Source: Pseudoduganella ginsengisoli (GTDB lineage: Bacteria; Pseudomonadota; Gammaproteobacteria; Burkholderiales; Burkholderiaceae_D). Taken from it: DNA of 53,073 bases. The DNA is taken from NCBI RefSeq assembly GCF_009720865.1, contig NZ_WNLA01000030.1, positions 1-53,073 of the forward strand, written 5' to 3'. Below, piece after piece: positions 42,151 to 51,363 of the stretch. How positions within the stretch are numbered: the stretch's first letter is position 1; the number at the start of each line of letters is the position of its first letter. Position numbers and translations under genes: made by a program. The notes under the pieces were generated by a model. The model was not told where the DNA came from, searched no databases, and was given only the letters and a program-made list of their open reading frames with translations.

Positions 42151-43602
42151 TCAGTTTGCCATATGCCTGCGCAAACGCATCGACAGGCCGATCGGCGACA
42201 TGACAAACGCCATCAGCTCTTCCGCTTCCTTGCCGTCAGGCGTCTCCACTGCTTCGATATCGTAGCGGCCCAGCAGCATCGCCATCGCTACTTTCATTTC
42301 CAGCAGCGCCAGATAGCGCCCCGGGCAAATGCGGGGGCCTGCGCCAAACGGCATCGCGACTTTGCGGTCAATGGCGTTCGGACCTTGGTCCAGCCAGCGC
42401 TGCGGATCGAATTGCGCGGCATGCCCGACATGGCTGTCCGCCATGCTGTGGTGGCGCAGCACGCACCACACGAGGGTACGGGCCGGTACGCGGATGCCTG
42501 CCACCGACGTATCGTGCATGGCTTCCACCGGCAAAAATGGCGCCACCGGCTTGATGCGCATGGATTCCTGCACGCACGCATTCAAGTATTCCAGCTTGTC
42601 CATCTGCTCCATCGTAAACGCCGCCGGATCCGGCGCGTGCTGCCGCACTTCCTCGCAGGCGCGGGCCAGCGCTTCCGGATGGCGCTGCAGCTGGTACAGC
42701 AGCCATGCAATGGAATTGGCCGTCGTATCTTCACCGGCCAGCAGCATGGTCATGACATTGCCCACCACGGCGGTATCGTCCACGCCGCTGCCGGGCTGCG
42801 ACGCGGCGGCCAGCATGGCTTCCAGCAAATTGGCGGGATGCGCGGAGCGGTCCGGGTCTTGCGCCATGCACGTACGCGCCTTCGCAATCAAGTCCTGGAT
42901 CGATTGCTTGACGGTCGCCACCGAATGTTCGAGGCGGCGGTCTTGCGGCAATTTAAACACGCGCCAGTAAGCGACAAACGACAGCGTGCGCCGCGCAATG
43001 GCGGGCAAAATCACGTCCAGGTGGCGCTGGATGACTTCTTCGCCGCCATTGATGGTGTCGACGTCCGTACCGAATGCCAGTCCCGCAATGATATCGACCG
43101 TGTAGCGTTTCAAATCATCGGACAGCACGATGGTGCGGCTGTCCGCGGCCGCCGCGTCCCAGCGCCGCTGCAAGCGCTGAGCGACTTTCACCAGCGATGG
43201 GAAATACGCCTTGATGCCTTGCGGCGAAAACGCGTGCATGACCATGCGGCGCTGGTTGCGCCAGTCTTGCCCTTCCGCGTCGAACAATCCAGGTACGCCG
43301 CCCATTTCCCGCATGATGCGCTCGGACAGCGCCGGGCGGCGGAACGTATCGGGCCGCTGTTTCAATACCTGGGCGACGGCTTCGTGGTCGGCCACGACCA
43401 GCGTCTGTTCCGGCCCCATGTACATCTGGAAAAAGTCGCCGTATTTGCGGCACCACGCTTCCACGTCCTGGTGCAGCCGCAACGGGCGGATTTGCAGCAC
43501 GTTGCCGACCAGCGGCCAGGGGCGCGGCCCGGGCAGCGACTCGATGGTGCGCAGTGGAGAAGAAATTGTCGGCAGCGGCAAGGCCGTTGGCGTGCTGTCC
43601 AT
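42151..43602 (-). CDS. Cytochrome P450
   Basis: A 483-residue soluble P450 monooxygenase with a Pro-rich N-terminus (LPGPRPWPLVGNVLQI) of the CYP102/CYP4-like bacterial type, but no fused reductase. The I-helix oxygen-activation motif is LLAGEDTTANS, the K-helix ExxR is ESMR, and the heme loop is FGAGPRICPGRYLA with the axial Cys426. Length and motifs are complete. No ferredoxin or reductase gene is adjacent, so electrons must come from elsewhere. The gene precedes the GlxA-type regulator by 28 bases. The upstream region (43603-43706) is AT-rich and shared with a divergent gene. Substrate unknown. Confidence 0.95.
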   Translation of the reverse strand: MDSTPTALPLPTISSPLRTIESLPGPRPWPLVGNVLQIRPLRLHQDVEAWCRKYGDFFQMYMGPEQTLVVADHEAVAQVLKQRPDTFRRPALSERIMREMGGVPGLFDAEGQDWRNQRRMVMHAFSPQGIKAYFPSLVKVAQRLQRRWDAAAADSRTIVLSDDLKRYTVDIIAGLAFGTDVDTINGGEEVIQRHLDVILPAIARRTLSFVAYWRVFKLPQDRRLEHSVATVKQSIQDLIAKARTCMAQDPDRSAHPANLLEAMLAAASQPGSGVDDTAVVGNVMTMLLAGEDTTANSIAWLLYQLQRHPEALARACEEVRQHAPDPAAFTMEQMDKLEYLNACVQESMRIKPVAPFLPVEAMHDTSVAGIRVPARTLVWCVLRHHSMADSHVGHAAQFDPQRWLDQGPNAIDRKVAMPFGAGPRICPGRYLALLEMKVAMAMLLGRYDIEAVETPDGKEAEELMAFVMSPIGLSMRLRRHMAN

Positions 43603-43706
43603 ATCAAAAAATTATTATCAAATATTTATTTCCGCATAATAACTCGTGTTGGGCAATTCGTGCATGCTGTGCGAGCCAAAATCGCCGCGGGGCGTAACAT
43701 CGTTGC

Positions 43707-44747
43707 ATGGAACGCAAACTGCACCCCACGCTGGCACGCGCGGCCCGGATCACGTTGGCGGCCGCGTTGCTGCTGTGCTGCGCCAGCGCGGCACAGCCAC
43801 CGGCAACGCCGGTTCCATCCATCACGGTGCCAAATACGCGCGATCCGGTCGACAAGTCGTACCGCAAAATGGTGCGGGGCATGGACCGCTACGCCCGCGA
43901 CCGGGCGCTGGCGCCACAGTCCACGTTGCGTTTCCGCCTGCTGCCACGGCTGCCCACCGTCAGCCTCGATGGCGTGGCATTGAAAGTCATGGGCGACCAT
44001 ATCACCTTGCCAGTCGAGATCGCGCCCGACCACAGTTTTACGCTGGAGCGCAATGAACAGGCATGGCGTGAAGATGCGGCGCTGGTGGCCAACCGCAAGA
44101 CCAGCAGCATGACGTGGCGCGCGCAAGTCATCAGCAGCGGGGTGCCGGAAGGCATGCGGCGCCTCGGCGATTTGCGGCTGGAATGCCTGGTGGGAATGGA
44201 GGCGGGGCTGATCTCCAACAATGCGCGGATGTTCGCGTGGCTATCCGACTTGCTGGCCGGGCCGGACCAGGTGTGCACGTCCGCCGACGGCAACTACCTG
44301 CAATTCACGGAGCGGCCGCTGTTTGGCGTGACGCTGCGCGCCGGGGACCGCGTGGCTGTGCTGCCGTTCCGGGCGCTGTACGCAGGCGGCACGCAGACAC
44401 CGGCCACCTTGCCGTACTGCGATTGCCAGGTATTGCTGGACCGCAGCTATTACGCGCCCGTGTGGGACCGCAGCTGGCCCGATGAGACGCTGCTGGAATT
44501 TGACTATATGGATGAAGCGCCCGCCGCGCCACCCGAAGCGCCGCCCGACCGCAACGCCGTGCTGGCCCGGCTGGGGGCGCCGCTGAAAGCCATCACGTTC
44601 GACAGTGGCTATGAAGTGTGGCAATACCAGTACCCGCCTGCACGGCGTATGCCCGACCATCCCGACGGGACGCCGCAGATGGCGGAACTGGTGCTGCTGT
44701 TTGATGCCGAAGGCAAAACAGTCAAGGCGCGGCGGCGCGAACCGTGA
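43707..44747 (+). CDS. Exported protein of unknown function
   Basis: A 346-residue protein, family not recognised. A signal peptide covers about 1-29 (LAAALLLCCASAA-QPP). Residues 50-250 form a mixed alpha/beta region with motifs RFRLLPRLPTVSLDG and LVANRKTSSMTWRAQV, and two Cys-containing loops (RLECLVGMEAG; LPYCDCQVLLD). The C-terminal 70 residues (RNAVLARLGAPLKAITFDSG, VWQYQY, LVLLFDAEGKTV) resemble the BamE/SmpA fold, in which a short domain compares a genotype-like gap between two strands. A periplasmic or outer-membrane location is likely. It ends 3 bases from the stop of the convergent sulfatase gene. Confidence 0.65.
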   Translation: MERKLHPTLARAARITLAAALLLCCASAAQPPATPVPSITVPNTRDPVDKSYRKMVRGMDRYARDRALAPQSTLRFRLLPRLPTVSLDGVALKVMGDHITLPVEIAPDHSFTLERNEQAWREDAALVANRKTSSMTWRAQVISSGVPEGMRRLGDLRLECLVGMEAGLISNNARMFAWLSDLLAGPDQVCTSADGNYLQFTERPLFGVTLRAGDRVAVLPFRALYAGGTQTPATLPYCDCQVLLDRSYYAPVWDRSWPDETLLEFDYMDEAPAAPPEAPPDRNAVLARLGAPLKAITFDSGYEVWQYQYPPARRMPDHPDGTPQMAELVLLFDAEGKTVKARRREP

Positions 44748-44750
44748 TGA

Positions 44751-46184
44751 TTAAACGCCGCCGTTCGCCTGCGGACTGTATTTATCCGCCTGCACCTTGC
44801 CGCTCACGCCATGAGTGCGCACTTCCGGCGTGATCGGCAGCATATCCGCGTTCCACCTTTCCCACTGCTGCTTCAATTCCGCCAATTTATCCGGATAGCG
44901 GTTCGCCAAATTCGCCCGCTCGCGCTGGTCCACGGCAACGTCAAACAAGAACTCGTTGCCATTCAATTTCAGATACTTCCAGTTCCCCGCCCGCACGGCG
45001 CGCTGTTCATTGGCCTTGTAGCGCCAGAACAGCGTGCGCTCCACCGGCGCCTGTTCGCCCAACAGCACGGGCAGCAAATTCGCGCCATCCGGCTGGTAAG
45101 CGGGATCCGGCGCCGTGCCCGCTGCCGCCAGCAACGTCGGCAGCCAGTCCATGCTGATGGCCACCTGGCTGTTGACCTGCCCCGCCTTGATGCGCGCCGG
45201 CCAGCGCACGATACCCGGCACGCGGATGCCCCCTTCCAGCAATTCCGTCTTTTGCCCGGAGAATGGCCACGTTTTCGAAAAGCGTTCGCCGCCGTTATCG
45301 CTGGAGAACACGACGATCGTATTTTCCGCCAAGCCCTTTTTTTCCAGGGTTTTCAGCACACGGCCTATCGAAGCATCGAGCGCCACCACCATCTTGCCGT
45401 ACGTGGCCAGGTCGCCGCCGTCATAGTGGAAGATACCGCCGCCGGCTGCCGTCAGCGAGCGGGAAACCGCTTCATCTCCCGGGCCTTCCCATGGCCAGTG
45501 CGGCGCCGTGTAATGCAGCGACAGGAAAAATGGCTGCGCCGCGCTTTGCTGTTTGACGAAGCTTGACGCGCGCTGGCCCAGCAAGTCCGTGTAATACCCT
45601 GCTTCACTGACCGGCACTTCCCCTTCATACAAGTCTTCTTTCACATCTGGCCCCACGCCCGGCTTGTGCGTGAAGTAGTCGATCGCACCACCATAATTGC
45701 CATAGAAGGAATCGTAGCCGCTTTTAAGGGGGCCGAATTTCGGCAGCGATCCCAAATGCCACTTGCCGATCAGCGCCGTCCGGTAGCCCGCTTTCTTCAA
45801 CAGCGATGGCAGCGTCGGGTGCTCGGGCGGCAGGCCGATGGTGTCGGATGCGCCGGCGATCGGTTCTTCCAGCCCGCCCCGCAAGCGGTACTGGTAGCGG
45901 CCCGTGATCAGGCCGAAGCGCGTCGCCGAGCACACAGCGGAATTCGAGTATGCCTGCGTGAGGCGCAAGCCTTGCGCGGCCAGCTTGTCGAGGTTGGGCG
46001 TTTTGAAATCCGTCTGTCCATACACACTGAGGTCGCCGCAGCCCAGGTCATCGGCCAGGATGAAAAGGATATTGGGCGGGTTATGGGCAGCCTTTGCCAG
46101 TGCGGCCGGCGCCACGGCGGACGCCAGGCCCAGGGCAGACAAACCGTTGATGACGGTGCGGCGTTTTTGATTCACGTTGCTCAT
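44751..46184 (-). CDS. Tat-exported sulfatase
   Basis: A 477-residue formylglycine-dependent sulfatase. The N-terminus has a twin-arginine signal (KRRTVINGL, Arg8-Arg9, then a hydrophobic stretch to about 30). Metal-binding Asp45-Asp46 (LADDLGCGD) and the activation motif C-S-A-T-R (Cys85-Arg89) are present; Cys85 would be converted to formylglycine by a separate enzyme. SSDNGGER supplies the later metal ligands. Folding with its metal before Tat export fits a periplasmic role in releasing sulfate from organic esters. It lies 12 bases after a TonB receptor gene and downstream of an arylsulfotransferase gene, so all three probably act on sulfated compounds. Confidence 0.93.
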   Translation of the reverse strand: MSNVNQKRRTVINGLSALGLASAVAPAALAKAAHNPPNILFILADDLGCGDLSVYGQTDFKTPNLDKLAAQGLRLTQAYSNSAVCSATRFGLITGRYQYRLRGGLEEPIAGASDTIGLPPEHPTLPSLLKKAGYRTALIGKWHLGSLPKFGPLKSGYDSFYGNYGGAIDYFTHKPGVGPDVKEDLYEGEVPVSEAGYYTDLLGQRASSFVKQQSAAQPFFLSLHYTAPHWPWEGPGDEAVSRSLTAAGGGIFHYDGGDLATYGKMVVALDASIGRVLKTLEKKGLAENTIVVFSSDNGGERFSKTWPFSGQKTELLEGGIRVPGIVRWPARIKAGQVNSQVAISMDWLPTLLAAAGTAPDPAYQPDGANLLPVLLGEQAPVERTLFWRYKANEQRAVRAGNWKYLKLNGNEFLFDVAVDQRERANLANRYPDKLAELKQQWERWNADMLPITPEVRTHGVSGKVQADKYSPQANGGV

Positions 46185-46196
46185 GGTGCGATCCTC

Positions 46197-48578
46197 TTAA
46201 AATTCGTAGCGGCCGGTGACGCCGACAGTGCGCGGCGTGCCGATCACCGCGTTGTAGGAACCGAAGTTACTGTTCCACATGCTGGTGTAATAGTGCTTGT
46301 CAAATGCGTTTTTCACCCACAGCGACACATCCCATGCGGCGCCCCGCGTGCTGCGCAAACCTACGGAAAAGTTGCTGACGCTGTACGCCGGGATCTTCGA
46401 ATATTCCGATGCATCCAGCGTGCCATAAGTATCGGCGCGGTATGCATAGTTGGCGTTCACGTACGCCTGCAAGCCTTCACCGGCGCGGTGCGCGTACTGC
46501 GCGCTGGCATTGGCGATCCAGCGCGGCGCATTGACCAGCGCATTGCGCCCGGACAGGTCGCAGAACGTGGCGCTGCGCTCAGGCGGGCATGGCGCATTCG
46601 TGTATTTCAGGTAGCTGGCGTCATTGAATGACACGTTCGAGCGCAGCGTCAGGCCGCGCGTGGGCGTCGCCACCAGTTCCAGTTCCACGCCGCGGGTACG
46701 CACATCGCCCGCATTGGTCAGGTACGACGTGCGGCTGACCTGATCATAGGCATTGCTCTGGTAACCGTGCACGATGGTGGCATACACATTGCCATTCAAT
46801 TGCAGGTTGTTCTCAAACCATTGCGACTTGACGCCCGCTTCAAACGCGTTGGCGCGCTCCGTTCCCACCAGCAGCGATGCAACGCCGCCTGCCCCCGGCA
46901 CGGACAAATTGATGCCGCCGGATTTCTCGCCGTGCGACAGGCTGGAATACAGCAGCACGTCATTGTTGACCTTATAGCCTGCGTTCAGCAAAGCAGTCGG
47001 ACTGTTTTGCGACAACTGCACGTCGCCTGAATCAAATGCGCCATAGCGGGCATTACGGGATGCCAGCGCGGCGCCCGTGACGGCCGGGCCAACCGGCGCA
47101 TTGCGGGTGATGCGGGCGCCCTTGTCTTCATACGTGACGCGGGCGCCGGCCGTGATATCGAATTGCGCCGTCGCGTGCCACGTCGATTGGGCAAACAGCG
47201 CATAGCTGTCGACATCGAGCGATGCGGGCGCCGTGCTGGTGACGTTGGACCACGCGCCGGCCGGCGTGCCGTTATACAAGTCGTTCAGTGGACCATTGAC
47301 GTTGAAGGAATTGTTCGACAATTTCTGGCGGTAGTAATACGCGCCAAACACGGATTCCAGCGGCTGGCCGGACGGCGTAGCCCAGCGCAATTCTTGCGTG
47401 AATTGCTTGTGGCGCGCGGAGGCGCCGGCATTCAGCGTCACCGGCACGTTCAAGCCATCATCATTTTTCGGCGTGAAGTTCCAGAAGCGGTAAGCCGTCA
47501 CCGACGTGAGTTTGGCATCGCCGGCAAAAGTCCAGTTCGCTTCGGCCGATGCGCCGCCCTGGCTGACTGCCACGTGCGATCCCGTATCGAGGTTGACGGC
47601 GCGGTCGCGCGCATCCAGCACGGGCGACGCGCCCACCAGTTTGGCCTGCGTCAGCACTTTGCCGCTGGGGCCTGCACTGTAAAACACCAGCGTGCCATTG
47701 TTGGAATCTTCTTCGTGGTAATCCGCAATCACGCGCAAGTTGAAATCGCGGCCCTGTTCCACCAGCGCCTGGGCGCGCACGCCATGCCGGTCGCCGCCCT
47801 GCACCTTGCTGCCATCGTAGCGGTTCGTGATATAGCCATCGTCACGCGATGCATAAGCCGTCAGGCGTCCTGCCACGCCATCGCTGATGGCGCCATTTAA
47901 TACCAGGCGCCCCTGCTTGTGGCCATATTGGCCGTATGACAGGTCGGCGCTGCGCTCCGTATTGAAGGCCGGCTTTTTCGTCGCGATATTGAGCACGCCG
48001 GCCGTGGTGTTCTTGCCGAACAGCGTGCCTTGCGGACCGCGCAGCAATTCCAGCTGGGCAATATCGAGCGCGTCGAACGCTGCCATGCCGGGACGGGCCA
48101 GATACACGTTATCCAGATAGACGCCGACGCTGCCTTCCAGGCCATCGCTGGCCGGGTTATTACCGAGGCCCCGTACGGCAAAACTCATTTGGCGCGCATG
48201 CACATAATTGACGGTGGTGCTGGGCAGCAGTTGCGGCAAATCCTGCACGCGGTAAGTACGGCTGCCATCCAGTACATCTTCGCCCAGCACGCTCATAGGC
48301 GTCGGCACGTTTTGCGAACTCTCCACGCGGCGGCGCGTCGTCACGAGGATGGTTTGCACGGCGCCGGCTGCGCCAACGGCTGCGGAACCGCCCACGGTTG
48401 TATCAGCGGCCGTGATTGCCGACGTATCGTCAGACAAACCTCCGGCCGCTGCGGCCACGGCGGTGGCAATGGCTGCCGCCGCATGCGATTGCACGGGTTG
48501 AATCAGCGCCAGCACTGCCAGCGCGATGGCGCTGGGCTGCAATGCCCGCGCGCCTTGTTTTACTTGATGCGATACCAC
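46197..48578 (-). CDS. TonB-dependent receptor of the sulfate-ester cluster
   Basis: A 793-residue outer-membrane receptor. After a signal peptide (about 1-34, QSHAA) comes an unusual Ala/Thr-rich stretch (35-75). A TonB-box-like TILVTTRRR and a plug follow (about 80-215, with FAVRGLGNNPASDG, VYLDNVYLARPGMAAF, LLRGPQGTLFGKNTTAGVLN). The barrel ends TGRYEF with a terminal Phe. The plug pattern is that of the large FyuA/Fiu-like or CirA-like receptor group often used for small organic ligands. Because it is 12 bases upstream of the sulfatase gene, import of a sulfated ester is the most economical guess. Confidence 0.93.
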   Translation of the reverse strand: MVSHQVKQGARALQPSAIALAVLALIQPVQSHAAAAIATAVAAAAGGLSDDTSAITAADTTVGGSAAVGAAGAVQTILVTTRRRVESSQNVPTPMSVLGEDVLDGSRTYRVQDLPQLLPSTTVNYVHARQMSFAVRGLGNNPASDGLEGSVGVYLDNVYLARPGMAAFDALDIAQLELLRGPQGTLFGKNTTAGVLNIATKKPAFNTERSADLSYGQYGHKQGRLVLNGAISDGVAGRLTAYASRDDGYITNRYDGSKVQGGDRHGVRAQALVEQGRDFNLRVIADYHEEDSNNGTLVFYSAGPSGKVLTQAKLVGASPVLDARDRAVNLDTGSHVAVSQGGASAEANWTFAGDAKLTSVTAYRFWNFTPKNDDGLNVPVTLNAGASARHKQFTQELRWATPSGQPLESVFGAYYYRQKLSNNSFNVNGPLNDLYNGTPAGAWSNVTSTAPASLDVDSYALFAQSTWHATAQFDITAGARVTYEDKGARITRNAPVGPAVTGAALASRNARYGAFDSGDVQLSQNSPTALLNAGYKVNNDVLLYSSLSHGEKSGGINLSVPGAGGVASLLVGTERANAFEAGVKSQWFENNLQLNGNVYATIVHGYQSNAYDQVSRTSYLTNAGDVRTRGVELELVATPTRGLTLRSNVSFNDASYLKYTNAPCPPERSATFCDLSGRNALVNAPRWIANASAQYAHRAGEGLQAYVNANYAYRADTYGTLDASEYSKIPAYSVSNFSVGLRSTRGAAWDVSLWVKNAFDKHYYTSMWNSNFGSYNAVIGTPRTVGVTGRYEF

Positions 48579-48608
48579 GATTTATCCCTTTGCTCTTGAA
48601 TATTTTTG

Positions 48609-48651
48609 GCAAAGCTGCGCCCTGCCCTGCTATCCACAAGGCGCGCTTTGC
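48609..48651 (-). other. Intercistronic hairpin between sulfotransferase and receptor genes
   Basis: On the minus strand GCAAAGCGCGCC pairs with GGCGCAGCTTTGC (one bulged base) around an 18-base loop, followed by CAAAAATATT. It may be a partial terminator or an RNA-stabilising element within the operon. Confidence 0.5.
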
Positions 48652-48672
48652 TTGATTAGGTAGTCTGGAAAA

Positions 48673-50124
48673 TCAGTGCTGGCCGGCGACTTTCACACCG
48701 CTGTCCGCGTTCTGCGCGGCCACGGGTTTTTCCGAACGGGGCGTCCCGGCCGGCGCCCAGTCATACGGCACGGGTTGCGCGCGGTAGACCCAGTTGGTTT
48801 TCACGGTTTTTCCCGCGCCGCCCACGGCGGAGTTGCCGAAGTACGGGCTGACGTATTCCCACACGATGTCGCCCTGCGGCGTGACCTGGAAGAAGCGGCC
48901 ATTCATGCCTTCATCCACCAGCGTATTCCCGTTGGGCAGGCGGCGTGCGCTGCTGATGAACGCACTGTAGAAGCTCCACAGCGTCTGGCCGGAGTTGGCG
49001 GCCGTGTATTGCCACACGATTTGCTTCGTGACGGGATCGATTTCCAGCACCCGCGAGTGAGGGAACATGCCGGGGCTGACTTTCGGGTAGCCCGCTTCGC
49101 CCTGGTTGTCAAACACGAGCAGGTTGCCCGCACCCGGCAGACCTGGCGGTATCACGTGCGCATCGTGCAAGCCGATGATCTGGTCCACGGGCCGCGGCAC
49201 GCTGGTGGGGCCAATCGCGGGATAATCCGGCCCCAGGTTCCACACGACTTTGCCTGTCTTCTTGTCAATGATGATAATGAAGTTCGCTTCACGTGAATTA
49301 ATCAGCACGTTATCCGGATGGAAGCGCGTATCGCCCTGGTCATACCATTTGTTCGGGCCCACTACCGACATGTTATTGACGTGCAGGTAATCGACTGCCG
49401 TGGCGCCATTGCGGGGCTGCGCCGCGCGCACCAGTTTCAGCGCTTCCGGCGAAAAGCCGAATTCTTCGACGTGCTCGGACGCCACCCACTTCCACACCAC
49501 ATCGCCTTTCGGCGTGACTTCATAGATCACGTCGTCCAGCACTTGCGCAGCCTTGAAGCCCGCCACCGCGTGCACCTGGTTCGCCAGCACCAGCGTATTG
49601 CCGTTCGGCAGACGGCGCCAGTCATGGTGCTGCTTCACGCCGCCCTGCGGCGACCCTGTACTTTGCACGGTGGCCGACGCATAAGCATCCTGCGCACCTT
49701 CGCCCCACTGCCATACAACCTTGCCGCTCCAATCCAGTTCACCGATAGCCTTGTTGCCCAGGCCATTGCCGGAAGCGGCGCCTGGCGCGTTGGCCAGCTG
49801 TAGCAAGATGTTGCCGCGCTTGCCGCCGGCCAGCACGGGGTCCAGCAAGACAGGCGGGAAGCCGACGTGCTGCCACTGGTGCACTTCATTGCCATTCATG
49901 TCGATCAGGTGTGTTTTGCCATCCTGGCCGCTGAACACCGTATAGCCATTCCAGGCGCGCGCCGGTTCATAGCGCGTGACGCCGGTGGGATAAACGCTGG
50001 GCGCCGCGCTTGCCGTGGCCGCAGCAAAGGCGCAAGCCATCGCGGCGCACATCATGGCGAATTGCCGTGCGCGGCGCGGACGGCCTTTACCTTCAGGGGA
50101 AACTGCTGCGGGCAATGCAAACAT
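48673..50124 (-). CDS. Exported arylsulfotransferase (ASST family)
   Basis: A 483-residue periplasmic protein. The signal peptide is residues about 1-40 (basic region GKGRPRRARQ, hydrophobic core, ATASAAP). The body is a six-bladed beta-propeller of the aryl-sulfate sulfotransferase type. Repeating blade ends read LPNGNTLV (twice) and G-D-x-V-W-x-W/Y. Conserved His-containing turns include KQHHDWRRLPNGN and GLHDAHVIPPG. ASST enzymes move sulfate from a phenolic ester to another phenol without PAPS. I chose the ATG at 50124 with SD AAGGAG. It is first in line before a TonB receptor and a sulfatase gene, separated by 94 bases with a hairpin. Confidence 0.88.
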   Translation of the reverse strand: MFALPAAVSPEGKGRPRRARQFAMMCAAMACAFAAATASAAPSVYPTGVTRYEPARAWNGYTVFSGQDGKTHLIDMNGNEVHQWQHVGFPPVLLDPVLAGGKRGNILLQLANAPGAASGNGLGNKAIGELDWSGKVVWQWGEGAQDAYASATVQSTGSPQGGVKQHHDWRRLPNGNTLVLANQVHAVAGFKAAQVLDDVIYEVTPKGDVVWKWVASEHVEEFGFSPEALKLVRAAQPRNGATAVDYLHVNNMSVVGPNKWYDQGDTRFHPDNVLINSREANFIIIIDKKTGKVVWNLGPDYPAIGPTSVPRPVDQIIGLHDAHVIPPGLPGAGNLLVFDNQGEAGYPKVSPGMFPHSRVLEIDPVTKQIVWQYTAANSGQTLWSFYSAFISSARRLPNGNTLVDEGMNGRFFQVTPQGDIVWEYVSPYFGNSAVGGAGKTVKTNWVYRAQPVPYDWAPAGTPRSEKPVAAQNADSGVKVAGQH

Positions 50125-50222
50125 CGGTAGCTCCTTGGTGGTTATCAAACAGTCAGTGCATCTTACGCAGCACTCCATGTTGCAAGCCACGAATTAATTC
50201 GCATACGGATATTTACAGCGGC

Positions 50223-50245
50223 CGCATTTGAAAAGTACAAATGCG
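50223..50245. repeat. Perfect 8-bp inverted repeat upstream of the sulfotransferase gene
   Basis: CGCATTTG (50223-50230) and CAAATGCG (50238-50245) with a 7-base spacer, about 100 bases before the sulfotransferase ATG. It could be an operator or a weak hairpin ending the gene at 50269. No T-run follows. Confidence 0.45.
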
Positions 50246-50268
50246 ATGGAAGGATGGCAGGCTGCCGG

Positions 50269-51087
50269 CTAGCGCGGCACGATGGCGTAAGCCAGCTGCT
50301 CCGGCGAATAGTACTTATTAAAGTGGCGCCACAGCACGCCTTTGCCCAATGCGGCAAACAGCGTCCGCAATGTGCGCTGGTCAGCCGGCGGCAGCGAACG
50401 GCGCGATATATATGCGCCGCTTTCCGTCATCGGCATCCCTGCCAATGGCTGGAATGCCAGATCCGCGCCGATACCGTCCATATCAGCGGCGCCCTGCAGC
50501 GCGGACAGGAACAGTGGCGGCACATTGATGGTGAAGTCGGCCCGTCCCGCGCGCAGCAAGCGGCCCGCCGTCACCAGGTCATTGACATAGTGGATGCGCT
50601 GCTGCGCTTCCAGTTCGCGCAGCAGCGCATTATATTCATTGCCAAATGCATAGCTGCGCACTGCCACGCCCATCAACTTTTTTTGCGCCAATAATTCACC
50701 CACGCTGTCTGCGCGGATGGCGCGCTGGCGTACCGTGATCAGTTCGACCTTCCACTTCATCATAGGAATGAACATGGCGTCCCTGTCGCGCTCCGGCGTG
50801 CGCGACGCGGGTACCAGCACATCCGCCTCGCGCGACTGCATGAACTGGTACGTCAGCCGGGCACGCGGCATCACGGGAAATTCGAACGTGCACCCCATGC
50901 GCGCACCCAGTTCACGCAATGCATCGGGAATCGCGCCGGATACGTCTTCGTCTGAAATGATCACGCTGGCCCCGGTCGGTGCGGCCGGTACGCGGATCGT
51001 GCGCGAACAGCCGGCGTGGGCCGCCGCCAGCGGCGCCAGGATCAATAATGATGCCAGCAATGAAGAAACAATGCGCATGTGCATCAT
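50269..51087 (-). CDS. Orphan periplasmic solute-binding protein (SBP_bac_3-like)
   Basis: A 272-residue exported protein. The signal peptide is about 1-25 (LLASLLILAPLAAAHA-G). The mature part shows the amino-acid-binding protein layout: SGAIPDALRELGARMGCTFE, then MPRARLTYQFMQSREADVLVP, and SRTPERDRDAMFIPM. It is similar in plan to the orphan binding protein at 18305. Like that one, it has no linked permease or ATPase gene. Two further ATGs lie at 51084 and 51078; I use 51087 as the first of the cluster. It may be a stand-alone sensor or part of a dispersed transporter. It may share regulation with the sulfotransferase downstream. Confidence 0.82.
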   Translation of the reverse strand: MMHMRIVSSLLASLLILAPLAAAHAGCSRTIRVPAAPTGASVIISDEDVSGAIPDALRELGARMGCTFEFPVMPRARLTYQFMQSREADVLVPASRTPERDRDAMFIPMMKWKVELITVRQRAIRADSVGELLAQKKLMGVAVRSYAFGNEYNALLRELEAQQRIHYVNDLVTAGRLLRAGRADFTINVPPLFLSALQGAADMDGIGADLAFQPLAGMPMTESGAYISRRSLPPADQRTLRTLFAALGKGVLWRHFNKYYSPEQLAYAIVPR

Positions 51088-51183
51088 TCTAGCCCGCCCT
51101 GCCGCGCCACAAGGGAGTTGCCCATTATTTAGGCAAAACACTGGAAAACCCGCAGAAATGCCAGCAAATAAATTAAAAAAGGC

Positions 51184-51212
51184 TAGGCAAACCGGAATCA
51201 TGCCGCTATAAT
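51184..51212 (+). promoter_or_regulatory. Promoter of tRNA-Phe
   Basis: TAGGCA (51184-51189), 17-base spacer, perfect TATAAT (51207-51212). Transcription would start about five bases before the mature tRNA. Confidence 0.8.
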
Positions 51213-51223
51213 CTCGGTCTCTT

Positions 51224-51299
<76 letters not shown>

Positions 51300-51313
51300 A
51301 GAACATCCCAAGC

Positions 51314-51343
51314 AAAACGCCAACCCATGCAGGTTGGCGTTTT
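51314..51343 (+). terminator. Rho-independent terminator of tRNA-Phe
   Basis: AAAACGCCAACC (51314-51325), loop CATGCA, GGTTGGCGTTTT (51332-51343) followed by more T. A textbook terminator, and symmetric enough to work for the gene from the right as well. Confidence 0.92.
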
Positions 51344-51363
51344 TGTTTGTGCGGCAAGAAGGC

